Source: Pseudomonas cerasi | Lineage (GTDB): Bacteria > Pseudomonadota > Gammaproteobacteria > Pseudomonadales > Pseudomonadaceae | Direction of reading: 5' to 3' | Assembly (NCBI RefSeq): GCF_900074915.1 | Contig: NZ_LT222319.1 | Location: forward strand, 2,043,001 to 2,107,000 | DNA: 64,000 nucleotides | In this document: positions 20,645 through 29,908 of the stretch, in pieces | How the letters are laid out: each line of letters begins with the position of its first letter | Numbering within the stretch: position 1 is the stretch's first letter | Notes under the pieces: generated by a model | What the model was told of the DNA's origin: nothing | The model's database searches: none | What the model saw: the letters and a program-made list of their open reading frames with translations, nothing else | Program-made: the position numbers and the translations under genes

Positions 20645-22269
20645 CAGGCGTTCTCGTCGATCCAGCGTTGTTCGAGCGCGGTACGCGGACCGCTTGGCGG
20701 TGTGCCGTGACTGCAGGCCAGTTCACCCACTGCCAGGCCGCAGGCTATCAGCCGTTCGCGCAGATACCCCAGCTCATGTTCGATCAATGCCGCGCTGTCG
20801 GGGCGCTCGGCCCACAGCTGGCTGGACAGCGTGCCGCGCAGTAACTGTGCATGCACCTGCAAGGGGCCCAACGGCTCGAGGTCGAACGCCAGATCGACTT
20901 TCCAGAGCTTTTCCCGGGTGTCCTTGATCTCGCCATCATCACGGTCTTCGGCGGCCTCCTGATCCGGCGTGTCTTCGCGCTGCACCTTGACCTGCAAGGG
21001 CACGATGTCGTGGGCGTTGCGCATTGGCACTTCCAGTTGCCAGGTGGTCACCTGGGTGCCGTCGGCGTTGGTACGTGTCTGCTCCAGACCGCCCAGTTGA
21101 TGGCTTTGCAGGCGTGATACGGCAGCCGCAGCGAGCTTGAGGAGGATTTCCAGATCGTCCTCCTTCTCGCCTCCGCTGACCGTGCGCGATGGCAGCGGAA
21201 AAATGCTTGGCTGAGTGCGTGCCGCGACCAGGCCCAGGGTGCCCAGCGCATTGCGGATTGCATTGGGCATTGTGCGCGCCAGGGTATTGGACGCCGCCGC
21301 TGCGCCATAGGACGTGTTATCCGGCAGGCCGGGAAGGATCTGGGCGATCAGGCGCATCAGATTGGCTTTCATGTCCGGCATGTGCGCCGGGTTCAATCCG
21401 GCCAGCAGCTTGGCTTCCAGAAATACACCGCTGGCGTTGAGCGCCTGGGCGACGCCTTTGGGCGTGGTCATCTGCTCAACGTCGGGCAGGTCGGCGAGTA
21501 ACTGGTTGATACTGGCCTGCAGCGGCGCGCTGATGGCCGGGCTGGTACTGGTCGGGCTGCCGGACTGCAGGTTTTGCAGTGCGTTGATCAGAGTGTCCAG
21601 CGAGCCTTGGCGATTTTGCTGTGCGGACAGTTGCTGCGCCACGGCCAGTTGGTCGAAACGACCGGGCAGGGCAACGAAGTTGAGTGCCTGATTGCCTTGT
21701 ACCTGAGCGCTCAAGAGGCTGCCGACCGTCAGCGGCTGCGGGCTCTCGATGGTCAGGCTGGAACCCGCCAGCGCTGTGTTGAGCAGCATCACGATGGACC
21801 GGTAGGTGGGCGTCGCAGCGGCCGGGCTCTGGCCGGCCAGTTGATTGACTCCCTGAGCGATCACCTGGCTGGTCATGACTTTGCCCTGCAGCAGCGTGCC
21901 GACCGGTAATTGTCGGGTATCGATGCTGGTCATCGAGTTTTTCAGCGCGCCGTTGAGCTGCTGCAGCGTCAAGGTCAGCTCGTTGGCCGACGCCTGCGCC
22001 ACTTGCAGCAGGCTGCCGGGCGTGAACGGGACGCTGCTGGTGACCGGTAAATTGGTCAGGCTGCCGTTGGCGAGCACCAGTCGCAACAGCAGCTGGAAGT
22101 TCTGGTTGACCTGCTTGAGGGTCAGCACTTCGGCGTTGACGGTTTCGCCTTCGGGGATCAGATTTTCCGCCGATTGCAGCATGGTCAGCACTTGCGCCGG
22201 GGAGATGCCGTTGCGCAGCAGTGTCATGGTGGCGTTTGTTGCCGGAACGCTGGTGATGTCGCCTGTCAT
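20644..22269 (-). CDS. fliK: FliK-family flagellar hook-length control protein
   Basis: The protein has 541 aa from MTGDITSVPA at 22269. An in-frame ATG at 22317 would extend it by 16 residues. Neither has a strong ribosome site, and a TATTAT-like promoter element lies near the upstream ATG. The N-terminal ~380 residues are low-complexity, rich in L, Q, N, S and T, as in secreted molecular rulers. The C-terminal ~170 residues hold the FliK_C-type globular domain (TWQLEVPMRNAHDIVPLQVKV in pieces, WKVDLAFDLEPLGPLQVHAQL, RLIACGLAVGELACSHG). It is coupled to a FlhB C-domain homologue, which fits export switching. It is divergent from ccmA. Whether it is the main FliK or a second copy cannot be told here. 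Confidence 0.75.
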   Translation of the reverse strand: MTGDITSVPATNATMTLLRNGISPAQVLTMLQSAENLIPEGETVNAEVLTLKQVNQNFQLLLRLVLANGSLTNLPVTSSVPFTPGSLLQVAQASANELTLTLQQLNGALKNSMTSIDTRQLPVGTLLQGKVMTSQVIAQGVNQLAGQSPAAATPTYRSIVMLLNTALAGSSLTIESPQPLTVGSLLSAQVQGNQALNFVALPGRFDQLAVAQQLSAQQNRQGSLDTLINALQNLQSGSPTSTSPAISAPLQASINQLLADLPDVEQMTTPKGVAQALNASGVFLEAKLLAGLNPAHMPDMKANLMRLIAQILPGLPDNTSYGAAAASNTLARTMPNAIRNALGTLGLVAARTQPSIFPLPSRTVSGGEKEDDLEILLKLAAAAVSRLQSHQLGGLEQTRTNADGTQVTTWQLEVPMRNAHDIVPLQVKVQREDTPDQEAAEDRDDGEIKDTREKLWKVDLAFDLEPLGPLQVHAQLLRGTLSSQLWAERPDSAALIEHELGYLRERLIACGLAVGELACSHGTPPSGPRTALEQRWIDENA

Positions 22270-22458
22270 TGAACTATCGACCCGAGGAAATTGCCCCTTT
22301 GATAACAGGACTCGCATGTATAATACCGGCCAAAACCGGACCAGCCGCCATTAACTTCTCTTCATGTAACGGCCGTATCAACCCCGACTTGAACCGCGTT
22401 TTACTCCGTATGTGTCTGTTTTGGCACATTTCGCGACGCAAAGCACTGGAAACGCTCG

Positions 22459-23100
22459 ATGATCCCAGCCACCCCATTTTTGCAAGCGACGGCTCTGGCG
22501 TGTGAGCGGGACGGGCGGATGCTGTTCGAAAACCTCGATCTTCAGTTGCACACAGGCGACATGCTGCAGATCAGCGGTCCCAACGGCTGCGGCAAGACCA
22601 GCCTGCTGCGCCTGCTGTGCGGGTTGATGCAGCCAACGGTCGGGCAGGTAGTGCTCGACACGCAGCCAGTGGGTCGTGAGCCCGCGGCACCGGGCAGCAA
22701 GCTGTTGTGGATCGGTCATGCGCCAGCGCTCAAGGATGTGCTGACGCCGCTGGAAAACCTGTCCTGGCTCAGTGCACTTCACAAGCCAGCCGATGCCGAC
22801 GCCATAGCCACCGCCCTCGATGCGGTCGGTCTGGCAGGTTTCGAGGACGTGCCCTGTCACACCTTGTCGGCTGGGCAGCAGCGTCGCGTCGCGCTGGCGC
22901 GTCTGTATCTGCCGGGTCCGCCACTCTGGCTGCTCGACGAGCCGTTTACCGCGCTCGACCGCCAAGGCATCGAGCAACTGGAAAACCACCTTGCCGGGCA
23001 CTGTGAACAGGGCGGCATGATTGTCATGACCACCCACCACAGCCTGAGCCGGGTGCCTGCGGGCTATCGGGACCTCGACCTGGGGCAGTGGTCAGCATGA
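22459..23100 (+). CDS. ccmA: Heme exporter ATP-binding protein CcmA
   Basis: The 213-aa ABC ATPase has Walker [14 protein letters not shown] (~38-50), ABC signature [15 protein letters not shown] (~137) and Walker [14 protein letters not shown]. With CcmB, CcmC and CcmD it forms the inner-membrane complex that releases holo-CcmE for cytochrome c maturation. It is the first gene of ccmABCDEFGHI. The ccmB start overlaps its stop (ATGA). A 189-bp gap to the divergent fliK-like gene holds the promoter. Confidence 0.96.
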   Translation: MIPATPFLQATALACERDGRMLFENLDLQLHTGDMLQISGPNGCGKTSLLRLLCGLMQPTVGQVVLDTQPVGREPAAPGSKLLWIGHAPALKDVLTPLENLSWLSALHKPADADAIATALDAVGLAGFEDVPCHTLSAGQQRRVALARLYLPGPPLWLLDEPFTALDRQGIEQLENHLAGHCEQGGMIVMTTHHSLSRVPAGYRDLDLGQWSA

Positions 23101-23768
23101 GCAATGTGTTTGTCCTGCTGATGCTCCGTGAGGTGCGGCTGCTGGCGAGGCGTCCCGCAGAGCTGGCTAACCCACTGGTGTTCTTCGCGATCGTGGTCGC
23201 CCTGTTTCCGCTAGCGCTGGGACCGCAGACGCAATTGTTGCAAACCTTGTCGCCGGGGCTGGTCTGGGTGGCGGCGCTGCTGGCCGTGCTGCTGTCGCTG
23301 GACGGGCTGTTGCGCAGTGATTTCGAGGACGGCTCGCTGGAGCAGTGGGTCCTTTCGCCGCACCCGCTGGCCCTTCTGGTGCTGATCAAAGTGCTGGCAC
23401 ACTGGGTTTTTTCCGGGCTGGCACTGGTACTGTTGTCACCCTTGCTGGCCTTGATGCTCGGCCTGCCGGTGCAGTGCCTGCCGGTGTTGATGGTTTCACT
23501 GCTGCTGGGCACACCGGTGCTCAGCCTGCTGGGGGCATTGGGGACGGCATTGACCGTGGGGTTGAAGCGTGGCGGCCTGCTGCTGGCATTGTTGATACTG
23601 CCGCTGTATATCCCGGTGCTGATTCTGGGCAGCGGTGCGTTGCAGGCCGCGTTGCAGGGCATGCCGACGACCGGCTATCTGTTGTGGCTGGGCAGCCTGG
23701 CGGCGCTGGCGATCACCCTGACACCCTTTGCGATAGCCGCTGGCCTGAAGATCAGCATCGGCGAATAA
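23097..23768 (+). CDS. ccmB: Heme exporter membrane protein CcmB
   Basis: The 223-aa start [18 protein letters not shown] overlaps the ccmA stop by 4 bp (ATGA). An ATG three codons earlier is also possible. Six hydrophobic segments span the protein (for example [44 protein letters not shown]). Residues FEDGSLEQW, near position 75, are typical of CcmB. It is the membrane partner of the CcmA ATPase in the inner membrane. Confidence 0.95.
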   Translation: MSNVFVLLMLREVRLLARRPAELANPLVFFAIVVALFPLALGPQTQLLQTLSPGLVWVAALLAVLLSLDGLLRSDFEDGSLEQWVLSPHPLALLVLIKVLAHWVFSGLALVLLSPLLALMLGLPVQCLPVLMVSLLLGTPVLSLLGALGTALTVGLKRGGLLLALLILPLYIPVLILGSGALQAALQGMPTTGYLLWLGSLAALAITLTPFAIAAGLKISIGE

Positions 23769-23822
23769 TTGTGGTTCCGGGATCGAGACTTCGATGCCGT
23801 TCAATACCCTGGATGTACCCTG

Positions 23823-24626
23823 ATGAAAAGCAACGCCATGAAAAGCAGCATCGGTTGGGCCTGGCTGCACACGCTCGGCTCACCGAAAGGGTTTTATCGC
23901 GTCAGCGCACGCCTGCTGCCCTGGTTGAGTGTTGCCGCCGTGCTGTTGCTGGTCATCGGCATGGTCTGGGGCCTGGCGTTCGCGCCGCCGGATTACCAGC
24001 AGGGCAACAGCTTCCGGATCGTTTATATCCACGTACCTGCCGCGATGCTCGCCCAGTCCTGTTACGTCATGCTGGCCGTGTGCGGGCTGGTCGGGCTGGT
24101 CTGGAGAATCAAGCTGGCCGATGTCGCACTGCATTGCGCTGCACCTGTTGGCGCGTGGATGACCGCGCTGGCGCTGGCGACCGGCGCGATCTGGGGCAAG
24201 CCCACCTGGGGAGCATGGTGGGTCTGGGACGCGCGACTGACCTCGATGCTGATTCTGCTGTTTCTGTATTTCGGCCTGATCGCGCTGGGCAATGCCATCA
24301 GTAACCGCGACAGCGCCGCCAAGGCCTGCGCGGTGCTGGCCATCGTCGGTGTGGTGAACATTCCGATCATCAAGTATTCGGTCGAGTGGTGGAACACCCT
24401 GCACCAGGGTTCGACGTTCAGCCTCACCGAGAAGCCCGCCATGCCGGCTGAAATGTGGCTACCGCTGCTGTTCACCACGCTGGGTTTCTACTGCTTGTTC
24501 GGCGTGCTGTTGATGATGCGCATGCGTCTTGAAGTATTGCGCCGCGAAGCGCGCACGCAATGGGTCAAGGCCGAGATACTGCGCAGCCTGGGTCACACAA
24601 CCGCGCAGTCGGAGAACACGCTTTGA
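23823..24626 (+). CDS. ccmC: Heme ABC transporter permease CcmC
   Basis: The protein has 267 aa from the ATG at 23823. A start at 23838 ([18 protein letters not shown]) would match the usual family N-terminus more closely. Six membrane segments are visible. The tryptophan-rich periplasmic heme-handling motif is [18 protein letters not shown] (~138-155), flanked by conserved histidines in YIHVPAAM and WNTLHQGST. CcmC presents heme to CcmE. The downstream ccmD begins at a TTG overlapping its stop codon. Confidence 0.95.
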   Translation: MKSNAMKSSIGWAWLHTLGSPKGFYRVSARLLPWLSVAAVLLLVIGMVWGLAFAPPDYQQGNSFRIVYIHVPAAMLAQSCYVMLAVCGLVGLVWRIKLADVALHCAAPVGAWMTALALATGAIWGKPTWGAWWVWDARLTSMLILLFLYFGLIALGNAISNRDSAAKACAVLAIVGVVNIPIIKYSVEWWNTLHQGSTFSLTEKPAMPAEMWLPLLFTTLGFYCLFGVLLMMRMRLEVLRREARTQWVKAEILRSLGHTTAQSENTL

Positions 24627-24799
24627 GTTTTGCATCGTTCAGCGACTTTCTTGCCATGGGCCGCCACGGCGTGTTTGTCTGGTCGGCCTACGGTCTGTGC
24701 CTTGTGGTACTGCTGGTCAACGTGGCGCTGCCGCTATGGGCTCGGCAGCGGTTTATGAAACAGCAGGCGCGTCGCCTGAAGCGGGAGAATCGCCCGTGA
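24623..24799 (+). CDS. ccmD: Heme exporter protein CcmD
   Basis: It is a 58-aa single-span membrane protein: [19 protein letters not shown], one hydrophobic helix [17 protein letters not shown], then a basic tail ([15 protein letters not shown]). The start is inferred to be TTG at 24623, forming a TTGA overlap with the ccmC stop, because no ATG or GTG occurs at a suitable place. CcmD stabilises CcmC and helps release holo-CcmE from the CcmABCD complex. Confidence 0.9.
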   Translation: MSFASFSDFLAMGRHGVFVWSAYGLCLVVLLVNVALPLWARQRFMKQQARRLKRENRP

Positions 24800-25263
24800 A
24801 CCCGTTGCGCAAAAAACGCTTGTTGATCATTGTCGCGCTGCTGGCCGGTGTCGGTCTGGCCGTGACCCTGGCCCTCAGCGCCTTGCAGGAAAACATCAAC
24901 CTGTTCTACACCCCCAGCCAGATCGCCAATGGTGAGGCACCGCTGGATACGCGCATTCGGGCTGGCGGCATGGTCGAAAAGGGCTCATTGCAGCGCTCGG
25001 CCGATTCGCTGGACGTGCGTTTTGTGGTCACCGATTTCAACAAGTCGGTGACCATCACCTACCGAGGCATTCTTCCTGATCTGTTTCGTGAAGGGCAGGG
25101 CATCGTGGCGCTGGGCAAACTCAATGCACAGGGTGTAGTGGTGGCTGATGAAGTACTGGCCAAGCATGACGAGAAATACATGCCCCCCGAGGTCACCAAG
25201 GCGCTGCGTGATAGCGGTCAGGCGGTATCGGCTGCGTCTTCCACACCCGTCAAACAGGGTTGA
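24796..25263 (+). CDS. ccmE: Cytochrome c-type biogenesis heme chaperone CcmE
   Basis: The 155-aa protein starts at GTG 24796, overlapping the ccmD stop by 4 bp (GTGA). Its N-terminus is [17 protein letters not shown], a membrane anchor. The OB-fold periplasmic domain contains [12 protein letters not shown] and [12 protein letters not shown]. The heme-attaching histidine is in [14 protein letters not shown] near residue 130. It binds heme covalently in the periplasm and passes it to the CcmF/H complex. Confidence 0.96.
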   Translation: MNPLRKKRLLIIVALLAGVGLAVTLALSALQENINLFYTPSQIANGEAPLDTRIRAGGMVEKGSLQRSADSLDVRFVVTDFNKSVTITYRGILPDLFREGQGIVALGKLNAQGVVVADEVLAKHDEKYMPPEVTKALRDSGQAVSAASSTPVKQG

Positions 25264-25266
25264 CCG

Positions 25267-27240
25267 ATGATTCCCGAACTCGGCCAGCTGGCCATGATTC
25301 TGGCATTCTGCTTTGCGCTGGTGCAGGCCATCATTCCGCTGATCGGCGCATGGCGCGGTGATCGCTTGTGGATGAGCCTTGCCCGTCCCGCAGCCTGGGG
25401 CCAGTTCAGCTTTCTGATCTTCGCCTTCGGTTGTCTGACCTACGCGTTCATGGTCGACGACTTCTCAGTCGCCTACGTTGCACAGAACTCCAACACCGCG
25501 CTGCCCTGGTACTACAAATTCAGCGCCGTGTGGGGTGCGCATGAAGGTTCGCTGCTGCTCTGGGCGTTGATTCTTGGTGGCTGGACCTTCGCCGTGTCGG
25601 TGTTTTCCCGGCAACTGCCGCAGGTGATGCTGGCGAGGGTCCTCGCCGTGATGGGCATGATCAGCCTGGGTTTTCTGTCGTTTCTGATCCTCACCTCCAA
25701 CCCGTTCGCGCGTCTGTTGCCGCAGATGCCTGCCAACGGACGTGATCTGAACCCGCTGTTGCAGGACATTGGCCTTATCGTGCATCCGCCGATGCTGTAC
25801 ATGGGCTATGTCGGCTTCTCCGTAGCCTTTGCGTTCGCCATCGCTGCCTTGCTCGGCGGCCGACTCGACGCTGCCTGGGCGCGCTGGTCCAGGCCGTGGA
25901 CGCTGGTGGCCTGGGCCTTTCTCGGCATCGGCATCAGCCTTGGCTCGTGGTGGGCGTATTACGAACTGGGCTGGGGCGGCTGGTGGTTCTGGGACCCTGT
26001 GGAAAACGCCTCGTTCATGCCCTGGCTGGTGGGCACTGCGCTGATTCACTCGCTGGCGGTCACGGAAAAACGTGGCGTGTTCAAGAGCTGGACGGTATTG
26101 CTGGCCATTGCTGCGTTTTCTCTGAGCCTGCTGGGCACTTTCCTGGTCCGTTCCGGAGTGCTGACCTCCGTTCACGCCTTTGCCTCGGACCCGGCGCGCG
26201 GCGTGTTCATCCTGATGTTTTTGCTGTTCGTGGTCGGCGGTTCGCTGACCCTGTTTGCGATTCGCGCACCGGTGGTCAAAAGCCACGTCGGGTTCGGTCT
26301 GTGGTCGCGGGAAACCCTGCTGCTGGGCAATAACCTGTTGCTGGTGGTTGCCGCGTCCATGATTCTGCTGGGCACCCTTTATCCGCTGGTGATCGATGCC
26401 ATGAGCGGCGCCAAGATGTCGGTCGGCCCGCCTTACTTCAACACGCTGTTCGTGCCGTTGATGGGCCTGTTGCTGGCGGTCATGGCGGTCGGTGTACTGG
26501 TGCGCTGGAAGGACACACCACTGAAATGGCTGCTCGGCATGCTGGCCCCGGTACTGCTCGGCAGCGTCGTTCTGGCAGTGCTGGCCGGTCTGCTGCTGGA
26601 CGATTTCCAGTGGGCGGTGCTGGCCGCTCTGATGCTTGCCGCTTGGGTGCTGCTGGCCGGTGTTCGCGACCTGTTCGACAAGACCCGCCACAGGGGGCTG
26701 CTCAGTGGTGCACGCAGTCTGACCCGCAGCTACTGGGGCATGCAGCTGGCGCACCTTGGCATTGTCGTGTGCGCGCTGGGCGTGGTGCTGTCGAGCCAGA
26801 ACAGCGCCGAGCGCGATTTGCGCATGGCCCCCGGCGAATCCACCGAACTGGGTGGGTATACCTTTGTCTTCGAGGGCGCCCGGCATTATGAAGGGCCGAA
26901 CTTCACCTCGGATCGGAGCACCGTTCGCGTGTTACGCAACGGCGTTCAACTGACCGAACTGCACCCGGAGAAACGCCTCTACACCGTGCAGCAATCGATG
27001 ATGACCGAGGCGGGCATTGATGCCGGTTTCAGTCGCGACCTGTATGTCGCCCTGGGGGAGCCGCTGGGCGATGGTGCGTGGGCTGTTCGGGTTCATGTCA
27101 AACCGTTTGTGCGCTGGATCTGGCTTGGCGGCCTGCTGACCGGTCTGGGCGGGGTGCTGGCGGCGCTCGATCGGCGTTATCGCACCCGGGTCAAGAACAA
27201 GGTGCGCGAGGCGTTGGGTCTGTCGGGAGCTGCACAATGA
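25267..27240 (+). CDS. ccmF: Heme lyase subunit CcmF
   Basis: The 657-aa polytopic protein has about 15 membrane helices. The WWD heme-handling motif is WGGWWFWDPVENASFMPW near residue 240. Conserved histidine-bearing loops such as GAHEGSLLLW and IVHPPMLYMGYVG are present. A periplasmic C-terminal domain precedes the last helix. With CcmH and CcmI it ligates heme to apocytochrome c. It begins 3 bp after ccmE and overlaps ccmG by 4 bp. Confidence 0.97.
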   Translation: MIPELGQLAMILAFCFALVQAIIPLIGAWRGDRLWMSLARPAAWGQFSFLIFAFGCLTYAFMVDDFSVAYVAQNSNTALPWYYKFSAVWGAHEGSLLLWALILGGWTFAVSVFSRQLPQVMLARVLAVMGMISLGFLSFLILTSNPFARLLPQMPANGRDLNPLLQDIGLIVHPPMLYMGYVGFSVAFAFAIAALLGGRLDAAWARWSRPWTLVAWAFLGIGISLGSWWAYYELGWGGWWFWDPVENASFMPWLVGTALIHSLAVTEKRGVFKSWTVLLAIAAFSLSLLGTFLVRSGVLTSVHAFASDPARGVFILMFLLFVVGGSLTLFAIRAPVVKSHVGFGLWSRETLLLGNNLLLVVAASMILLGTLYPLVIDAMSGAKMSVGPPYFNTLFVPLMGLLLAVMAVGVLVRWKDTPLKWLLGMLAPVLLGSVVLAVLAGLLLDDFQWAVLAALMLAAWVLLAGVRDLFDKTRHRGLLSGARSLTRSYWGMQLAHLGIVVCALGVVLSSQNSAERDLRMAPGESTELGGYTFVFEGARHYEGPNFTSDRSTVRVLRNGVQLTELHPEKRLYTVQQSMMTEAGIDAGFSRDLYVALGEPLGDGAWAVRVHVKPFVRWIWLGGLLTGLGGVLAALDRRYRTRVKNKVREALGLSGAAQ

Positions 27241-27773
27241 AACGCTGGTTCATGGTACTGCCACTGGTGCTGTTTCTGGGCGTGGCGGCGTTGTTGTATC
27301 GCGGTTTGTATCTGGACCCCTCTGAGCTGCCTTCGGCGCTGATCGGCAAACCTTTTCCGGCGTTCTCGCTACCGTCGGTGCAGGACGAGCGGATGTTGAG
27401 CCGTGCCGATCTGCTCGGCAAACCTGCGCTGGTCAACGTCTGGGGCACCTGGTGCGTGGCCTGCCGGGTGGAGCATCCTGTACTGACCCGGCTGGCGCAG
27501 CAGGGCGTGCTGATCTACGGCGTGAATTACAAGGACGTCAACGCGGACGCGCTGAAATGGCTCAAGGAATTCCATGATCCGTATCGGTTGAATATTCGTG
27601 ACCAGGAGGGCTCTCTGGGGCTCGACCTGGGGGTGTACGGCGCGCCGGAAACCTTCCTGATCGATGCTCAAGGCGTCATCCGTTACAAACACGTCGGGGT
27701 CATCGACGATGCGGTGTGGCGCGAAAAGCTTGCCGCGCGTTATCAGCAACTGGTTGATGAGGCGCGGCCATGA
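27237..27773 (+). CDS. ccmG: Thiol:disulfide interchange protein CcmG (DsbE)
   Basis: The 178-aa start MKRWFMVLPLVLFLG overlaps the ccmF stop (ATGA). One N-terminal membrane anchor is followed by a periplasmic thioredoxin fold with active site WGTWCVACRVEHP (~75-87) and GVPE-type loop GVYGAPETFLID. It keeps the CxxCH cysteines of apocytochrome c, or CcmH, reduced for heme attachment. Confidence 0.96.
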   Translation: MKRWFMVLPLVLFLGVAALLYRGLYLDPSELPSALIGKPFPAFSLPSVQDERMLSRADLLGKPALVNVWGTWCVACRVEHPVLTRLAQQGVLIYGVNYKDVNADALKWLKEFHDPYRLNIRDQEGSLGLDLGVYGAPETFLIDAQGVIRYKHVGVIDDAVWREKLAARYQQLVDEARP

Positions 27774-28240
27774 AGCGCTGTCTGTTGATCGTCCTGCTCG
27801 GCATGCTGTGTTCCGGTATTGCTCACGCGGCCATCGACGCTTATGCCTTTCGCGACGACGCCGAGCGCGCGCGCTACAGCGAACTGACCAGAGAACTGCG
27901 CTGCCCGAAATGCCAGAACCAGGACATCGCCGACTCCAATGCGCCGATTGCCGCCGATTTGCGCAAGGAAATCTACCGCATGCTGGGCGAGGGGCAGAGC
28001 AATCAGCAGATCATCGATTTCATGGTCGATCGCTATGGCGATTTCGTTCGCTACAAACCGAGCCTGACTGCGCGTACCTGGCTGCTGTGGTTCGGGCCGG
28101 CCTGCCTGCTGGTCGGCGGGCTTGTGGTGATCGGGCTTATCGTTGGCTGCCGCCGCAAGGCACAATCCGCACAGGCCGACGGACTCTCCGAAGATGAGCG
28201 GCAGCGTCTTGCCACCTTGCTGGATGAGCACCGCCCATGA
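27770..28240 (+). CDS. ccmH: Cytochrome c-type biogenesis protein CcmH
   Basis: The 156-aa protein has a signal peptide ([20 protein letters not shown]) and the redox motif [17 protein letters not shown] with its Cys pair at about 43-46. A C-terminal membrane helix ([19 protein letters not shown]) is followed by a short cytoplasmic tail. It reduces apocytochrome cysteines within the heme lyase complex. It overlaps ccmG and ccmI by 4 bp each. The E. coli CcmH equals this protein plus the next gene. Confidence 0.96.
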   Translation: MKRCLLIVLLGMLCSGIAHAAIDAYAFRDDAERARYSELTRELRCPKCQNQDIADSNAPIAADLRKEIYRMLGEGQSNQQIIDFMVDRYGDFVRYKPSLTARTWLLWFGPACLLVGGLVVIGLIVGCRRKAQSAQADGLSEDERQRLATLLDEHRP

Positions 28241-29430
28241 TCGATTTCTGGATGGCAACCGGGCTGTTGCTGCTGGTCGCGCTGAGCTTTTTGCTGATTC
28301 CGCTGCTGCGCGGCCATCGCGCGCAACGGGAAGAAGACCGCACGGCTCTGAACGTGGCGTTGTATCAGGAGCGACTGAGCGAGTTACAGGTTCAGCACGA
28401 GCAGGGCGTGTTGTCGGCGACGCAATTGCAGGCTGCACGTGCCGAAGCAGCGCGCGAGCTGCTCGCCGACACCGAAGGCGCAGAGCCTGCCCGGACATCG
28501 CGTCTGGGCAAGCCCTTGCTGGTGCTGGCTGCGGTGCTGGTCCCGGTGTTGGGACTGGCGGGCTATCTTCAACTGGGTGCCAGTGACCGGGTTGAATTGA
28601 GTCGCGAATTCGCTCGACCACCGACCTCGCTGGCAGACATGACCCAGCGCCTTGAGCGCAGCGTGCAGGCTCAGCCGGATTCCGCCGAAAACCTCTATTT
28701 TCTGGCGCGCAGCTATATGGCGCAGAACCGCCCCGGTGATGCCGCGCAGATGTTCGAGCGTTCGGTGGCGCTGGCCGGAAGGCAGCCCGAGTTGCTCGGG
28801 CAATGGGCTCAGGCGCTGTATTTCGCCCGCGGCAAGCACTTCACGCCACAGGTGCAGGCGCTGACCGACGAAGCGCTGCAGGCTGACCCCAGGGAAGTCA
28901 CCAGCCTTGGCCTGCTCGGGATTGCCGCGTTCGAAACACAGCGCTATCAGGCGGCCGTGGATTATTGGACCCGGTTACTTGCCGCACTGCCCGCAGATGA
29001 CGCATCGCGTTCGGCACTGGAAGGCGGCATTGCCCGCGCCAGAGATAACCTTGCCAAACGCGCTGCAGACGCGGCGCCGGCAGTGAAGGCGAAGTCGATA
29101 AAAATTCATGTCGAGCTGGCTCCCGGGCTTCAAGGCAAAGTAAGGCCGAGCGACAGCGTGTTTATCTTCGCCCGCGCCATCAATGGCCCGGCGGCACCTC
29201 TGGCGGTCAAACGCATTACCGTGGCGGACTTGCCTGCCGACGTGGAACTGAGCGATGCCGATGCGATGATGCCGCAACTGAACCTGTCGAACTTCGCGCA
29301 AGTCCAACTGGTTGCGCGAGTGTCTCGCGCGGGGCAGCCAACCACCGGTGAGTGGGTCGGCCGCAGTCAGCCTCTGGCCAGTGATACTGCGGCGCAGCAG
29401 GCATTGACCATCGACAGTCCGGATAACTAG
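28237..29430 (+). CDS. ccmI: Cytochrome c-type biogenesis protein CcmI (CycH), TPR apocytochrome chaperone
   Basis: The 397-aa protein has two N-terminal membrane helices (residues ~5-28 and ~95-115) around a cytoplasmic leucine-zipper-like loop ([15 protein letters not shown]). A periplasmic TPR region follows (~130-270: [22 protein letters not shown] in two pieces, [20 protein letters not shown]). The C-terminal ~110-residue domain resembles those of gammaproteobacterial CcmI. It captures apocytochrome c for the CcmF/H lyase and is the last gene of the operon proper. Confidence 0.94.
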   Translation: MIDFWMATGLLLLVALSFLLIPLLRGHRAQREEDRTALNVALYQERLSELQVQHEQGVLSATQLQAARAEAARELLADTEGAEPARTSRLGKPLLVLAAVLVPVLGLAGYLQLGASDRVELSREFARPPTSLADMTQRLERSVQAQPDSAENLYFLARSYMAQNRPGDAAQMFERSVALAGRQPELLGQWAQALYFARGKHFTPQVQALTDEALQADPREVTSLGLLGIAAFETQRYQAAVDYWTRLLAALPADDASRSALEGGIARARDNLAKRAADAAPAVKAKSIKIHVELAPGLQGKVRPSDSVFIFARAINGPAAPLAVKRITVADLPADVELSDADAMMPQLNLSNFAQVQLVARVSRAGQPTTGEWVGRSQPLASDTAAQQALTIDSPDN

Positions 29431-29441
29431 AGAAATCGCTT

Positions 29442-29849
29442 ATGTACCGTACCGCACGCATCACCTTGTTGGGTCTGGTCGTTGGCCTGAGTGCCTGTGC
29501 TGTCCAGCATCCGGCACCGCCTCACAGCCAGGATCCGATTCTTAACCTGCCGGGTGGCCAACAGCCCGGCGCGCCGCGTCCGAGTACCGCACCTTCGGAG
29601 CCTGCCAAGGCACCTGCCGCAGCGCCGAAGACCTCGGCCAGCTTCGCGCCGCCACCGGGTGGCGGCAGCCATTGGGACCCGCGCTTGGGCGTGTACGTGA
29701 TGGACGATCAGCCCAACACTTTCTATCGCCAGCGCACCTATTACCAGTGGAATGACGGCTGGAGCTGGGCAACCAGCCCCAACGGTCCGTGGCAGGCGAC
29801 CGATGTCAGTGGTGTACCGGCAGGGCTGGGCAAACAGTTCAGTAAATGA
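29442..29849 (+). CDS. Putative lipoprotein, function unknown
   Basis: The 135-aa protein has a lipoprotein signal: RTARITLLGLVVGLSAC, with lipobox LSAC at residue 20. A Pro/Ala-rich low-complexity linker follows to about residue 70. A small C-terminal domain is rich in aromatics (HWDPRLGVYVMDDQP, FYRQRTYYQWNDGWSW, SPNGPWQATD), resembling small YXWPW-type lipoprotein domains. It lies 11 bp after ccmI and is probably read with the ccm operon, though no role in cytochrome maturation is known. A strong terminator follows. Confidence 0.8.
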   Translation: MYRTARITLLGLVVGLSACAVQHPAPPHSQDPILNLPGGQQPGAPRPSTAPSEPAKAPAAAPKTSASFAPPPGGGSHWDPRLGVYVMDDQPNTFYRQRTYYQWNDGWSWATSPNGPWQATDVSGVPAGLGKQFSK

Positions 29850-29863
29850 TTCAGGCTTCAACA

Positions 29864-29892
29864 AAAACGGCGACCTCGAAGGTCGCCGTTTT
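29864..29892. terminator. Bidirectional terminator
   Basis: AAAACGGCGACC and GGTCGCCGTTTT form a 12-bp stem with loop TCGAA. A/T runs at both ends allow function in both directions, between the ccm-operon lipoprotein and the convergent sbp gene. Confidence 0.9.
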
Positions 29893-29908
29893 GCATTGCC
29901 TGAGCGGC

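Noticed and set aside
25465..26886. Long antisense frame over ccmF
   Set aside because: Gln/His/Arg-rich shadow of a GC-rich membrane-protein gene. No domain.
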